From Actinacidiphila yanglinensis (GTDB lineage Bacteria > Actinomycetota > Actinomycetes > Streptomycetales > Streptomycetaceae): a stretch of 64,000 nt of DNA. Both the position numbers and the translations under genes were made by a program. The notes under the pieces were generated by a model. The model saw only the letters and a program-made list of their open reading frames with translations. It ran no database searches and was not told the DNA's origin. This document shows, one piece after another, positions 35,433 to 44,400 of the stretch. The stretch lies in the NCBI RefSeq assembly GCF_900107965.1, contig NZ_FNVU01000006.1:63969-127968 (forward strand). Reading direction: 5' to 3'. Numbering within the stretch: the first letter of the stretch is position 1; every line of letters starts with the position of its first letter.

Positions 35433-36944
35433 CTACGTCCGGGACCGGACCGGCACCGCGTAGGGGAGCACGCCCGCGGCGAAGCCGACGGCCGCCAGGG
35501 TCCACCAGATGTGGTGGTAGGTGGTGACCAGGGTGGAGGCCGCCGGCGTGCCGAGGATGGCGACGAACACGCTGACCCCGAGTACCGCCCCGAGTTGCCG
35601 GAAGCTGGAGTTGATCGCCGAGCCCACCGCGAAGCGGGCGGGCGGCAGCCCCTCGACCGCGGCGGCGGACTGCACGGGCAGGCTGAGCCCGATCGCCAGC
35701 CCGGTGCCCAGGGACGCGGGCAGCCAGTGGGTGGCCCAGTGCGGTCCCCCGCCGACCGCGAGCGCGAGCGCCCCGAGGCTGACGATCCACACGACCGAAC
35801 CGGCCAGCAGGACCGGGCGCGGTCCGATCCGCCCGGCCAGCCGGGTGGAGTGGCGGGCGACGAACGCGACGACGAGCGGTCCCGGCGCGCTGGCCAGGGC
35901 GGCCCGCAGCACCGAGTAGTGCCACGCGGTCTGCAGGAAGAGGATGTTGGCGAGCAGCATGGCGTAGAACGCGGTGGCGAACAGCAGGGACGCCGCGTTG
36001 GTGAGGCTGAACTGCCGCACCTTGAAGAGCGAGAGGTCCATGACGGGCTGCGCGGCCCGCGCGGTGCGCCGCAGGAAGACCGGCAGCAGGGCGGCCCCGA
36101 GGACGAACGAGCCGACCACCCGGGCGTCGGACCATCCCCAGGACGATCCCTCGATGATGCCCAGGCTGAGCAGCGCGGGCACCGCGGCGACCAGGAGCAC
36201 GCCCACCGGGTCCGGGATGCCGTGCGCCTGCGGGTCACGTGCCTCGTGCAGCATCCGCCGGCCGAACACCACGATGAGCGCGCAGATCGGCACGTTGACC
36301 AGGAAGATCCACCGCCAGGAGGCGTACTGCGTCAGCAGGGCGCCGAGCGTCGGGCCGAGCGCGGCCGCGACGGCGCTCATCGCGCCCCAGGTGCCGACGG
36401 CGACGTTCCGCATCGCGGGCGGGAACTCGGGCAGCACCAGCGCGAGGGAGGTCGGCACGATGAGCGCGGCGAAGACCGCCTGCAGGGCGCGGCCGGCGAT
36501 GAGCACGCCCGGGTCGGGCGCCGCACCGCACAGCGCGCTCATCGCGGCGAATCCGATCAGGCCGGCCAGGAACACCCGCTTGCGGCCGTAGCGGTCGGCC
36601 ACCCGGCCGGCCGGTATCAGCATCGCCGCGAACACGAGGCTGTACGCGTTGAGCACCCAGGCGAGGTGCACGGTCGTCGTGTGGAAGCTGCGGCTGATCG
36701 TCTCGAAGCCGACGTTCACGATCGTGGTGTCGAGGAACACCACGAAGACGCCGAAGCTGCCCAGCGCCAGGACCCGCAGCGCGTGCCGCCGCTCGGCCGG
36801 GGACGGCGGCGGGGGCTGCGCGGGATCGCCCGGACTCCCGGTCCCGGTCCCGGGCTCCCTCCCGGTCGTGGGCCCCGTCCCGGTCCCGGGCTCGGCGGGA
36901 TCGGTCTCGGGCTCGGGCTCGGCGGCGGTCTCGGGCGTGGTCAT
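35433..36944 (-). CDS. DHA2-type MFS drug exporter
   Basis: 503 residues with a disordered Pro/Glu/Thr-rich N-terminus of about 55 residues and 14 expected membrane helices. MFS motif A is GRVADRYGRKRVFLAGL; motif C-like GTWGAMSAVAAALGPTLGAL and the DTTIVNVGF of DHA2 proton-linked drug exporters are present. ATG 36944 has GAGG six bases upstream. It is divergent from an HxlR-type regulator, and the promoter TTGTCC-N18-TAGCGT is flanked and overlapped by a perfect inverted repeat, so it is almost certainly repressed by that regulator. Confidence 0.93.
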   Translation of the reverse strand: MTTPETAAEPEPETDPAEPGTGTGPTTGREPGTGTGSPGDPAQPPPPSPAERRHALRVLALGSFGVFVVFLDTTIVNVGFETISRSFHTTTVHLAWVLNAYSLVFAAMLIPAGRVADRYGRKRVFLAGLIGFAAMSALCGAAPDPGVLIAGRALQAVFAALIVPTSLALVLPEFPPAMRNVAVGTWGAMSAVAAALGPTLGALLTQYASWRWIFLVNVPICALIVVFGRRMLHEARDPQAHGIPDPVGVLLVAAVPALLSLGIIEGSSWGWSDARVVGSFVLGAALLPVFLRRTARAAQPVMDLSLFKVRQFSLTNAASLLFATAFYAMLLANILFLQTAWHYSVLRAALASAPGPLVVAFVARHSTRLAGRIGPRPVLLAGSVVWIVSLGALALAVGGGPHWATHWLPASLGTGLAIGLSLPVQSAAAVEGLPPARFAVGSAINSSFRQLGAVLGVSVFVAILGTPAASTLVTTYHHIWWTLAAVGFAAGVLPYAVPVRSRT

Positions 36945-37005
36945 GGCAAGCCTCGTCAGGGAGAGCGATGGGGCGGGCGCGGTGGATGCCGGGAGTGTGT
37001 TGTGA

Positions 37006-37049
37006 TTTCCTACCGACTCCACCCGACGCTAGCAGTGGTCGGTAGGAAA
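37006..37049. promoter_or_regulatory. Inverted-repeat operator of the HxlR/MFS pair
   Basis: TTTCCTACCGAC (37006-37017) and its exact reverse complement GTCGGTAGGAAA (37038-37049) are 20 bases apart. One arm lies in the spacer of the MFS promoter, the other just downstream of its -10. Confidence 0.75.
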
Positions 37050-37055
37050 GGACAA
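37026..37055 (-). promoter_or_regulatory. Promoter of the DHA2 MFS gene
   Basis: Reverse strand TTGTCC (complement of 37050-37055), 18-base spacer, TAGCGT (complement of 37026-37031). The transcript would have a leader of about 75 bases before the ATG at 36944. In the other direction TACGCT (37066-37071) lies six bases before the regulator ATG at 37078. Confidence 0.6.
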
Positions 37056-37077
37056 CCGACCGGTCTACGCTGGGAGC

Positions 37078-37737
37078 ATGGACAGGCGAGCAGACGAGAC
37101 CCCGCCGGCCGTGAAGGGCGCCGCGGCGCGCGAGGGCACGCCCGACGCCCCGGCGGCGGAAGCGGTGGCTTCGGCGGCCGGGGCGGACCCGACGGACGGT
37201 GCGGACCGGGCGGACGGTGCGGACCCGGTGACGGCGGCGGAGGCGACCGGCGTGGCGGTCGGCGGTGCCGGCGGCGCGGCCGGGGAGCTCCGGGCGCTGG
37301 ACATGGCCGCGGCACCCATGGCCGTACGGCCGTGCTCGATCGCGGCGGCGCTGGAGATCCTCGGCGAGCGGTGGTCGCTGCTGGCCCTGCGCGAGATGGC
37401 GTACGGCGTCCACCGGTTCGCCCGGATCGCGGGCTACACCGGGGCGTCGCGCGACATCCTGGCCGACCGCCTGCGCAAGCTGGAGGAGGCGGGCGTGGTG
37501 GAGCGGCGCCGCTACAGCGAGCACCCGCCGCGGTACGAATACCACCTGACCCGGGCCGGCCGGGAGCTCTTCCCGCTGATGTTCTCCCTGCTGCGGTGGG
37601 GCGACCGGTGGGCGGTGGACACCCCCGCGGTGGACCTGCGGCACGACTGCGGGCAGGTGGCGGACGCCGATCTGGTCTGCGCGCACTGCGGCGATCCGGT
37701 CACCCGCGAGTCGCTGACGCCGGTACGGCACCGCTGA
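37078..37737 (+). CDS. HxlR-family transcriptional regulator
   Basis: 219 residues. About 80 residues of disordered Ala/Gly/Asp-rich sequence precede the winged helix: RPCSIAAALEILGERWSLLA, HRFARIAGYTGASRDILADR, LRKLEEAGVVERRRYSEHPP. The C-terminus has a CGQVADADLVCAHCGDPV stretch with three cysteines that could bind zinc. The long N-terminal extension is unusual for HxlR; an internal ATG at 37303 would give a normal-sized protein, but the leaderless-like -10 at 37066-37071 supports 37078. It probably represses the divergent exporter and itself. Confidence 0.88.
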   Translation: MDRRADETPPAVKGAAAREGTPDAPAAEAVASAAGADPTDGADRADGADPVTAAEATGVAVGGAGGAAGELRALDMAAAPMAVRPCSIAAALEILGERWSLLALREMAYGVHRFARIAGYTGASRDILADRLRKLEEAGVVERRRYSEHPPRYEYHLTRAGRELFPLMFSLLRWGDRWAVDTPAVDLRHDCGQVADADLVCAHCGDPVTRESLTPVRHR

Positions 37738-37777
37738 GCGAGCCCCCCCGTCCCCCGGCGACGAAGATGACATCCCG

Positions 37778-39649
37778 TCAGGAACCGTCGGCCAGCGACC
37801 TGTTGACGGCTGCCAGCACCGAGCGGACCGAGGCGGTGAGCACCGAGGTGTCCCGGCCCGCTCCCCACCAGGCGCTCTCCCCCGCCCTGATCCGGACGTA
37901 GGCGACGGCCGCACTGTGCGGGCCGGGCCCGGTGGCGTGCTCGGCGTAGTGCTCGATGTGCACCGGGACACCCGCGCGCGCCAGCCCGTCGGCGAGGGCG
38001 GAGAGCGGACCGTTGCCGGTGCCGTGCAGCGTGCGGCCGCCCGCTCCACCGTCCAGCGTGCCGGTGAACTCGTGCCGCCCCGGGGCGACTTCGACCGCCT
38101 GCCAGTCCGCCAGGGTGAGTGGCCCGTGCTCGGCGGGGGCGAGGTAGGCGGCGTGGAAGAGGTCCCCCAACTCCTTCGCGGTGACCTCCTCGCCGCTGTC
38201 GTCGGCGGCGGCCTGCACGATCCGGGAGAAGTCGGCGCGCAGCGCGGGCGGCAGGTCCAGCCCGTGGCGGTCCTTGAGCAGGTAGGCGATCCCGCCCTTG
38301 CCCGACTGGCTGTTGACGCGGATCACCGCTTCGTAGTCGCGCCCGAGGTCGGCGGGGTCGATCGGCAGGTACGGCACCTCCCACGGCGCCTGAGCCGGCG
38401 GCAGGCCCGACTCGGCGGCCCGGCGGGCGTGGTGCTCGAAGCCCTTCTTGATGGCGTCCTGGTGCGTGCCGGAGTAGGCGGTGTGCACCAGGTCCCCGAC
38501 GTAGGGGTGACGGCCGTGCACCGGCAGGCGGTTGCAGTACTCGACGGTTGCGCGGATCCCGTCGATGTCGGAGAAGTCCAGCATCGGGTCGACGCCTTGG
38601 GTGTGCAGGTTCAGCGCAAGGGTGGCCAGGTCGACGTTGCCGGTGCGCTCGCCGTTGCCGAACAGGCAGCCCTCGACGCGCTGCGCCCCGGCGAGCAGGG
38701 CGAGTTCGGCGCAGGCCACACCGGTGCCGCGGTCGTTGTGCGGGTGCACCGAGAGGATCACCGCGTCCCTGCGGTCGAGGTGGCGGTGCATGTACTCGAT
38801 CTGGTCGGCGTAGACGTTGGGCGTGGCGATCTCCACGGTGGCCGGCAGGTTGTGGATCACCGGCCGGTCCGGTGCCGCGTCCCACAGCGCGGTCAGGCCG
38901 TTGCACACCTCCAGGACGTAGTCGGGCTCGGTGAGGTTGAACACCTCGGGTGAGAACTCGAAGCGCACGCCGGGCCGGCGGTCGGCGAGCCTGGCCATCA
39001 GGGTGGCCGACTCCTCGATCAGCGCGCGCAGTTCGGCCCGGCCGCGGCCGATGACGACCTCGCGCCAGACCGGCGCGGTCGCGGTGTACAGGTGCACCAC
39101 CGCGCGCGGCATCCCCTCGGTCGCGGCGAAGGTCCGCTCGATCAGGTCGGCCCGGGCGGCGGTGAACACGACCACGGTGACGTCGTCGGGCACCGCGCCG
39201 GAGGTCGCCAGGTGCCGGACGAAGTCGAAGTCGGCCCGGCTCGCGGACGGGTAGCCGACCTCGATCTCCTTGAAGCCCATCGCGACCTGGACGTCGAACA
39301 TCCGGCGCTTGCGCGCGGGGTCCATCGGCTCGGCGAGCGCCTGGTTGCCGTCCCGCAGGTCCACCGGGACCCACAGCGGCGCGTGCTCGATCCGCCGGGA
39401 GGGCCAGTGGCGTCCGCCCTCGGTCCGTACCTCCACCCGCTCCCGCGCGGGGCGGTAGCGGTGGGAGGGCATCGCGCTGCCCCGCTGCGGGTTCCACCAG
39501 GGCGCGCCGTCGGGTACGGGCCCGGACGGGGTGCGCAGCGCCGGGAGCGCGGTGGCGGCGGGTCCGCTGCCGGTGCCGCGCGGCGGGGAGGGGTGCGGGT
39601 CGCCCGGGCGGGCGCCGCCGGTCGGGTGGTCTGCGGTGTGCGTGGTCAT
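37778..39649 (-). CDS. leuA: 2-isopropylmalate synthase
   Basis: 623 residues. The catalytic HMGL-like TIM barrel has the metal and catalytic motif [12 protein letters not shown] (R99, D100), [13 protein letters not shown] and the ligand histidines in [13 protein letters not shown]. The C-terminal 120 residues are the leucine-binding regulatory domain ([20 protein letters not shown]). It condenses acetyl-CoA with 2-oxoisovalerate, the first step of leucine synthesis. The ATG at 39649 is chosen because the longer GTG start (39694) falls inside the attenuator hairpin. Upstream lies a leader peptide with three Leu codons. Confidence 0.96.
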   Translation of the reverse strand: MTTHTADHPTGGARPGDPHPSPPRGTGSGPAATALPALRTPSGPVPDGAPWWNPQRGSAMPSHRYRPARERVEVRTEGGRHWPSRRIEHAPLWVPVDLRDGNQALAEPMDPARKRRMFDVQVAMGFKEIEVGYPSASRADFDFVRHLATSGAVPDDVTVVVFTAARADLIERTFAATEGMPRAVVHLYTATAPVWREVVIGRGRAELRALIEESATLMARLADRRPGVRFEFSPEVFNLTEPDYVLEVCNGLTALWDAAPDRPVIHNLPATVEIATPNVYADQIEYMHRHLDRRDAVILSVHPHNDRGTGVACAELALLAGAQRVEGCLFGNGERTGNVDLATLALNLHTQGVDPMLDFSDIDGIRATVEYCNRLPVHGRHPYVGDLVHTAYSGTHQDAIKKGFEHHARRAAESGLPPAQAPWEVPYLPIDPADLGRDYEAVIRVNSQSGKGGIAYLLKDRHGLDLPPALRADFSRIVQAAADDSGEEVTAKELGDLFHAAYLAPAEHGPLTLADWQAVEVAPGRHEFTGTLDGGAGGRTLHGTGNGPLSALADGLARAGVPVHIEHYAEHATGPGPHSAAVAYVRIRAGESAWWGAGRDTSVLTASVRSVLAAVNRSLADGS

Positions 39650-39697
39650 CCTGGGCCGTTCCGTTCGTGGTTGCCGGTGGTCGACCGGCGTCACGAA

Positions 39698-39738
39698 ACC
39701 CCGCGGCGGGGTGCCGGTCGGATCAGGCCCCGCCGCGG
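39698..39738 (-). promoter_or_regulatory. leuA attenuator: alternative hairpins
   Basis: ACCCCG-CGG-CGGGGT (39698-39712) forms a compact hairpin followed in the reverse RNA by UUUC, a terminator-like stem. Its arm 39701-39711 is also perfectly complementary over 11 bases to 39728-39738 inside the leader peptide gene. The two pairings exclude each other, as in ribosome-mediated attenuation. Confidence 0.6.
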
Positions 39739-39767
39739 CGGCCGAGAAGAAGGCTCCGCTGCGTCAT
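39723..39767 (-). CDS. leuL: leuA leader peptide (LeuL type)
   Basis: A 14-residue [17 protein letters not shown], with three consecutive leucine codons CTT CTT CTC; CTT is rare in this genome. A TTGTCT-N18-TAGGCT promoter lies seven bases before the ATG, so the leader peptide is translated from a leaderless message. Its 3' part contains one arm of the antiterminator pairing. Stalling of the ribosome at the Leu codons when leucyl-tRNA is scarce would allow transcription into leuA, 74 bases further on. Such leader peptides are known in front of leuA in actinobacteria. Confidence 0.7.
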   Translation of the reverse strand: MTQRSLLLGRRGGA

Positions 39768-39774
39768 GGCGGAC

Positions 39775-39804
39775 AGCCTAGTCACCCCTCAGGTCCTCAG
39801 ACAA
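39775..39804 (-). promoter_or_regulatory. leuL-leuA promoter
   Basis: Reverse strand TTGTCT (complement of 39799-39804), 18-base spacer, TAGGCT (complement of 39775-39780), then seven bases to the leuL ATG. Confidence 0.65.
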
Positions 39805-39810
39805 GCTGAG
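39796..39810. promoter_or_regulatory. Candidate GntR operator over the leuL -35
   Basis: CTCAG-ACAAG-CTGAG is an inverted repeat that overlaps the -35 element of leuL-leuA and lies between that promoter and the divergent GntR gene (-10 TAGAGT at 39827-39832). It could be bound by the neighbouring regulator. Confidence 0.35.
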
Positions 39811-39870
39811 AGGTCGGCGGAACCGATAGAGTCAGGGCTCCGAGGGGTGGAACGGAGAGGTGAGGCAGCG

Positions 39871-40707
39871 ATGGCGCTCGGTTCGCTGCGGCCCAGCCCG
39901 CTGGTGGAGCAGGCGGCGGAGCGGCTGCGGGAGCAGATCACCGGCGGGCAGTGGCCGGTGGGCACGAAACTGCCCGGCGAGACCACGCTGGCCACCCTGC
40001 TCGGCGTGGGCCGTTCCACCGTGCGCGAGGCGCTGCGCGCGCTGGCCGGCGCCGGGATGGTGCGGACCCGGCAGGGCGCGGGGGTCTTCGTGATCGCCAC
40101 CCGTCCGGTCGAGGACTGGCCGGCCCGGCTGCGGCGCGCTGCCCTGGTCGACGTCTACGAGGTGCGGGCGATGCTGGAGGTGCAGGCCGCCCGGCTCGCG
40201 GCGGTGCGCCGCACCCCCGAGGACGTGGAGGCGCTGCGGGCGGCCCTGGCCCTGCGCACGGCGGCCGGGGCGCGCACCGCTTCGGGCCCGGAGCAGGCGG
40301 CGGCCGGTTCCGCGGGCGGGGCCGGCGAGGAGGACGCGGGGGCCGGCGGGGACGCGACGGCCGACGGCGAGGGTGCGCACGGCACCTACGGGGCGAGCGG
40401 CGCGGCCTTCATCGACGCGGACATCGCGCTGCACACCGCGGTGGTCGCCGCCGCGCACAACCCCGTACTCACCGACCTGTTCGCGGAGTTCGCGCCGGCG
40501 CTGCGGGAGAACCTGCTGGCGCTGCTGGACCTGATCGACGTGCGCGCGCACGACGAGGAGCACGGCGAGGCCGCGCACACCGCGCTGGTGGAGGCGATCG
40601 CCGCGGGCGAGCCCGACCCGGCCGCCCGCGTGCTGCTGGCCGAACTCTCCGCCACCCAGGAACATCTGAGGGATCGGCAGGTTCAGGAGGAGCGGGACCC
40701 GTCGTGA
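39871..40707 (+). CDS. GntR/FadR-type regulator (FCD domain)
   Basis: 278 residues. The winged helix PGETTLATLLGVGRSTVREA, with LRALAGAGMVRTRQGAGVFV, is followed by an FCD ligand domain (DVYEVRAMLEVQAARLAAVR; FIDADIALHTAVVAAAHNPV with metal-binding Asp and His). The FCD domain is split by a low-complexity Ala/Gly/Glu insert at about residues 131-177. Start ATG 39871 with GGAGAGGTGAGG in front. Divergent from leuL-leuA; stop overlaps the GTG of alkB (GTGA). Confidence 0.9.
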   Translation: MALGSLRPSPLVEQAAERLREQITGGQWPVGTKLPGETTLATLLGVGRSTVREALRALAGAGMVRTRQGAGVFVIATRPVEDWPARLRRAALVDVYEVRAMLEVQAARLAAVRRTPEDVEALRAALALRTAAGARTASGPEQAAAGSAGGAGEEDAGAGGDATADGEGAHGTYGASGAAFIDADIALHTAVVAAAHNPVLTDLFAEFAPALRENLLALLDLIDVRAHDEEHGEAAHTALVEAIAAGEPDPAARVLLAELSATQEHLRDRQVQEERDPS

Positions 40708-41366
40708 ACTCCTTGCTGCCGAGGCCCCGTAGCAGCCCCGCGCCGGGCGCGGTGCACGTGCCGGGCTGGCTCGACCCGGACCGTCAGCGCGAGCTGGTGG
40801 CGGCCTGCCGGGAGTGGGCGAGGGGTCCGGTGCCGATGCGGCACACCCGCCTCCCGCGCGGCGGCGTGATGTCGGTGCAGACGGTCTGCGTGGGCTGGCA
40901 CTGGCGTCCGTACGCCTACTCGCGCGACGCGTCCGACGTGAACGGCGCCCGGGTGGCGGAGTTCCCCGGCTGGCTGGGCGAGTTGGGCCGTGCGGCCGTC
41001 GCCGAGGCGTACCAGGACCCGGCCGCCGCAGCCGCGTACGCGCCCGACACCGCACTCGTCAACTTCTACGACGGCGCCGCCACGATGGGCATGCACCAGG
41101 ACAAGGACGAGCGCTCCGGGGACCCCGTGGTGTCGCTCAGCATCGGCGACACCTGCGTGTTCCGCTTCGGCAACACCGAGACCCGCACCAGGCCCTACAC
41201 CGACGTGGAGTTGGAGTCCGGGGATCTCTTCGTCTTCGGCGGGCCGTCCCGCTACGCCTTCCACGGCGTGCCCCGGGTGCGGCCCGGCACCGGCGATCCG
41301 GCGACCGGGCTCGCGTCCGGCCGGCTGAACCTGACCCTGCGGGTCACCGGCCTCCCCGGGCCGTGA
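40704..41366 (+). CDS. alkB: AlkB-type 2-oxoglutarate-dependent DNA/RNA dioxygenase
   Basis: 220 residues. Iron ligands H131 and D133 (in MGMHQDKDE) and H187 (YAFHGVPR), and 2-oxoglutarate arginines R207 and R213 (SGRLNLTLRV) match the AlkB pattern in position and spacing. ALVNFYDGAATMGMHQDKDE is typical of the bacterial enzyme, which reverses alkylation damage such as 1-methyladenine and 3-methylcytosine. GTG start overlaps the GntR stop, so the two are co-translated; no ada gene is nearby. Confidence 0.93.
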   Translation: MNSLLPRPRSSPAPGAVHVPGWLDPDRQRELVAACREWARGPVPMRHTRLPRGGVMSVQTVCVGWHWRPYAYSRDASDVNGARVAEFPGWLGELGRAAVAEAYQDPAAAAAYAPDTALVNFYDGAATMGMHQDKDERSGDPVVSLSIGDTCVFRFGNTETRTRPYTDVELESGDLFVFGGPSRYAFHGVPRVRPGTGDPATGLASGRLNLTLRVTGLPGP

Positions 41367-41374
41367 CCGCGCGG

Positions 41375-41414
41375 GCCCCCGCCCCGCCCTCGGGATCGAG
41401 GGCGGGGCGGGGGC
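41375..41414. terminator. 17-bp perfect hairpin between alkB and the S53 peptidase
   Basis: Arms 41375-41391 and 41398-41414 pair without mismatch around a six-base loop. It stands between two convergent stops and should terminate both transcripts. Confidence 0.8.
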
Positions 41415-41433
41415 GACCGGGACCGTCAGGTCC

Positions 41434-44400
41434 TCAGTCCTTGAGCAGCACGAAGCTCGACGTCGTGGTGGCCCCCTTCTTGATCTTCACGGTGGCCACG
41501 GTCGGCTGGTAGCCGTCCTTCGCCACGATCAGCTGGAGCGGGTTGTTACGGACGTCGAGCCAGAGCCCGTAGCTCCCGTCGGTGCCGGTCTTGAGGGTGT
41601 AGTGGGTGGCCCAGGTGTCGATCTGGACGGTCGCCCCCGCGAGGGGGGCGCCGCCGGAGGCGGTCACCGTGCCCGTGATCTTCCCCCAGGTGGCCGGGGG
41701 CTTCACGGTGAGCGAGACGCCGATCGGCGTGATCCGGTAGGGCGTGTCACTGCCGAGGCTCAACGAGGCGGTGTACGTGCCGGGTTGGGTGATCTCGGGC
41801 ACCGACGCGTCCAGGGTGGCGGTGAAGGTGGCGCTCTGGCCGGGCTGGACCGTCACCGTGTCGGCGCTCTCCGAGAGCCAGGTGACGTCCGAGGAGCCGG
41901 TCTGGTCGTAGCCGGGCAGCACCTCGGCGGTGCCGTCCGGCGCGCTGCCGACCAGGCCGCCGACCGCGTAGAAGCCGACCGAGCCGCCGCCCCGGTAGAG
42001 CGAGGAGTTCGCGTTGGGCAGCGCGCTCCAGGAGTTGGCGGTCGGGTCGTACGCCCAGGTCTGGTTGGTCAGCGCGGCGCTGTTGTTGATGGCGCCGCCC
42101 TTGACCAGCAGCAGGCCGTTCGCCGCCGCGTAGGACGAGCCCCACGCGTCGGTGGGCTGGTCGGCGATCGGCGACCAGGAGTCCGCCGCCGGGTCGTAGA
42201 CGTAGGCGTGGCTGATGCTGCCGGCGTCGGTGGTGCCACCGGAGCAGTACAGCTTGCCCGCGATCGCGCCGCAGGACTCCCACGCCACCGACTCCGGGTA
42301 GGCGGCGAGCGTCGACCACGAGTCGCTGGCCGGGTCGTACGCGGTCACGTCGGTGGTACCGCAGGCGTTCGCGGTGCAGCCGCCGACCGAGTACAGCTTG
42401 CCGTCCAGCACCGCGGTGCCCGAACCGGCGTACGGCTTGGGCGAGGCGGCACCGGTCGTCCAGGTATTGGACGCGATGTCGTAGATCTCCAGCTTGGAGT
42501 CGGGAGAGCCGCTGGGGCCCCAGCCGCCGGCGGCGTAGAGCTTGCCGTCGATGACCCCGTGCGCGGGCGACTCGCGGGTGTCGGCGGCCGAGGCCAGCTT
42601 CGTCCACGCGCCGGAGTCCGCGCTGTACGCGTACAGGTCGCTGGTGTCACTGACGCCGGTGAAGCCGAACGCCGAGTAGACGGTGCCCTGCCAGCTGTCG
42701 ACCGTGTTGTCGCCGGTCGCGACCGGCAGGTCGGGGACCGACTGCCAGGCGTCACCGGCCGCACCCTGCGCAGCGGTCACCGCGTCGGCCGTCGCCCCCG
42801 CCTTGCCCGCGGCGGGCTTGGCGCCCTTCGCGGCGGCGTGCGCGGCGTCCGACAGCGGCGAGTAGCTGCCCTTGATCAGGTTCAGCGGCGCGCCCTTGTC
42901 CTGCACGGTGACCCCGCCCGGCGTCTCACCGACGGTGAGGGTGGCCGGAGCGGTCCCGGTGTTCTTCACCGTGACCTTCTGCGTGGCGCTCGCGCCCCAC
43001 GCGACGGTCTTGGCGACCGAGGCCGGAGTGACCGTCAACTGCCCGGCCTTCAGGCTGAGATCGGCGTTCACGGTGCCGTCCGCCGAGATGGTCGGGTTGG
43101 CGGTCGCGGTGGTGTAGTGCGAGGCCGCCGCGGTCAGCGCGTGCTTCCCGGTCTTGTGCGAGAACAGCCAGTAGAAGCCGTCACCGACGTTCGGGTCGTC
43201 CGGGGTGGCCACGGTGGTGGTGTGGTCGCCGGGCGCGTCGGTGCTGGTGAGGGTGGAGCCGTTGACGCCGTTGCCGGTGTTGGCGTCGGTGACGTTGCCG
43301 ACCACCAGGCCGCCGGTCACCGGGTCGTAACTGCGCTGCCCGACGAAGACGTTGTCCAGCTCCCACCAGTAGGCCCAGCTGCCCGTGTAGTGGAAGCGCA
43401 CCTTGACGTCGCTCTTGCCCGCGTAGTCGGTCAGCGGCAGGTCGACATGGCCGTTGGCGGCCGTGCTGCCCTGCTCCCACACGGTGGTCCAGGTGGTGCC
43501 GCCGTCGGCCGAGATGTCGACGTCGGCGGTGGAGTTGGAGAACGACTTGTAGTCGGTGTCGAAGCCGATCTCCGGGCTGCTGTCGCCGCTCAGGTCGAAG
43601 GACGGCGAGACCAGCGAGCTGTCCTGGTTCAGGCCCTGGCCGGTGTGGTCGCTGTCGACGATGGCGAAACCGCCGTCGCCGCCGGTGAGGTTGCCCCGGT
43701 TACCGGGGTCGTCGAAGGTCCAACCGCCGGTGGTGCCGTCGGCGTTGCTGACGGTCCAGCCGTCGGGTGCGGCCGTGGTGGAGGTGAAGGGCTCGGTCGG
43801 GCCGCTCAACGAGACGGAGTAGCCGGGCGCGTCGGTGGAGGCCGGGTCGACCGGCACCGAGACGTTCGCCGTCTGGTCGGAGGTGCCGACGGTGACCGTC
43901 TTGTCCACGGCCTGGTAGCCGGGGTAGTCGGCGGTCACGTGCAGCGTGTAGGAGCTGTTCTGGGGCAGCGACAGCGAGAAGGCGCCGGTGGTCGGGTCGG
44001 TGAAGACCGGCCCGCCGGGCACGCCGGTCGCGGTGATCTTCGCGTAGAGCGGCCAGCCGTGGCCGGAGCCGTCGGTGACCTTGCCGGAGACGGTCTGCTT
44101 CGGCACCGCGTCCAGGGCGAACGCCTCGGTGACGGTGGCCCCGTCATCGAGCTGCACACCGCTGACGGTGCCGTTCGCGTAGCCGTAGGCCGACGCGGTC
44201 AGGTCGTAGCTGCCGGGCGGGATGTCCAGCTTGTAGGTGCCGTCGGCTGACGACGTGGCGCTGTGGTCACCGGCCTTGACGGTCGCTCCGGCGATCGGGT
44301 CGCCGGTGGCGTGGTCGGTGACCTTGCCGGTGATCACGCCGTGCGGGCCGCTGCGGAAGGCGGCCAGGCCGTTGGGCGTGCCCAGGCCGGTCGGGCCGTC

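Noticed and set aside
39650..39694. Longer leuA start at GTG 39694
   Set aside because: It would begin within the attenuator hairpin, has no ribosome site and adds residues not typical for the enzyme.
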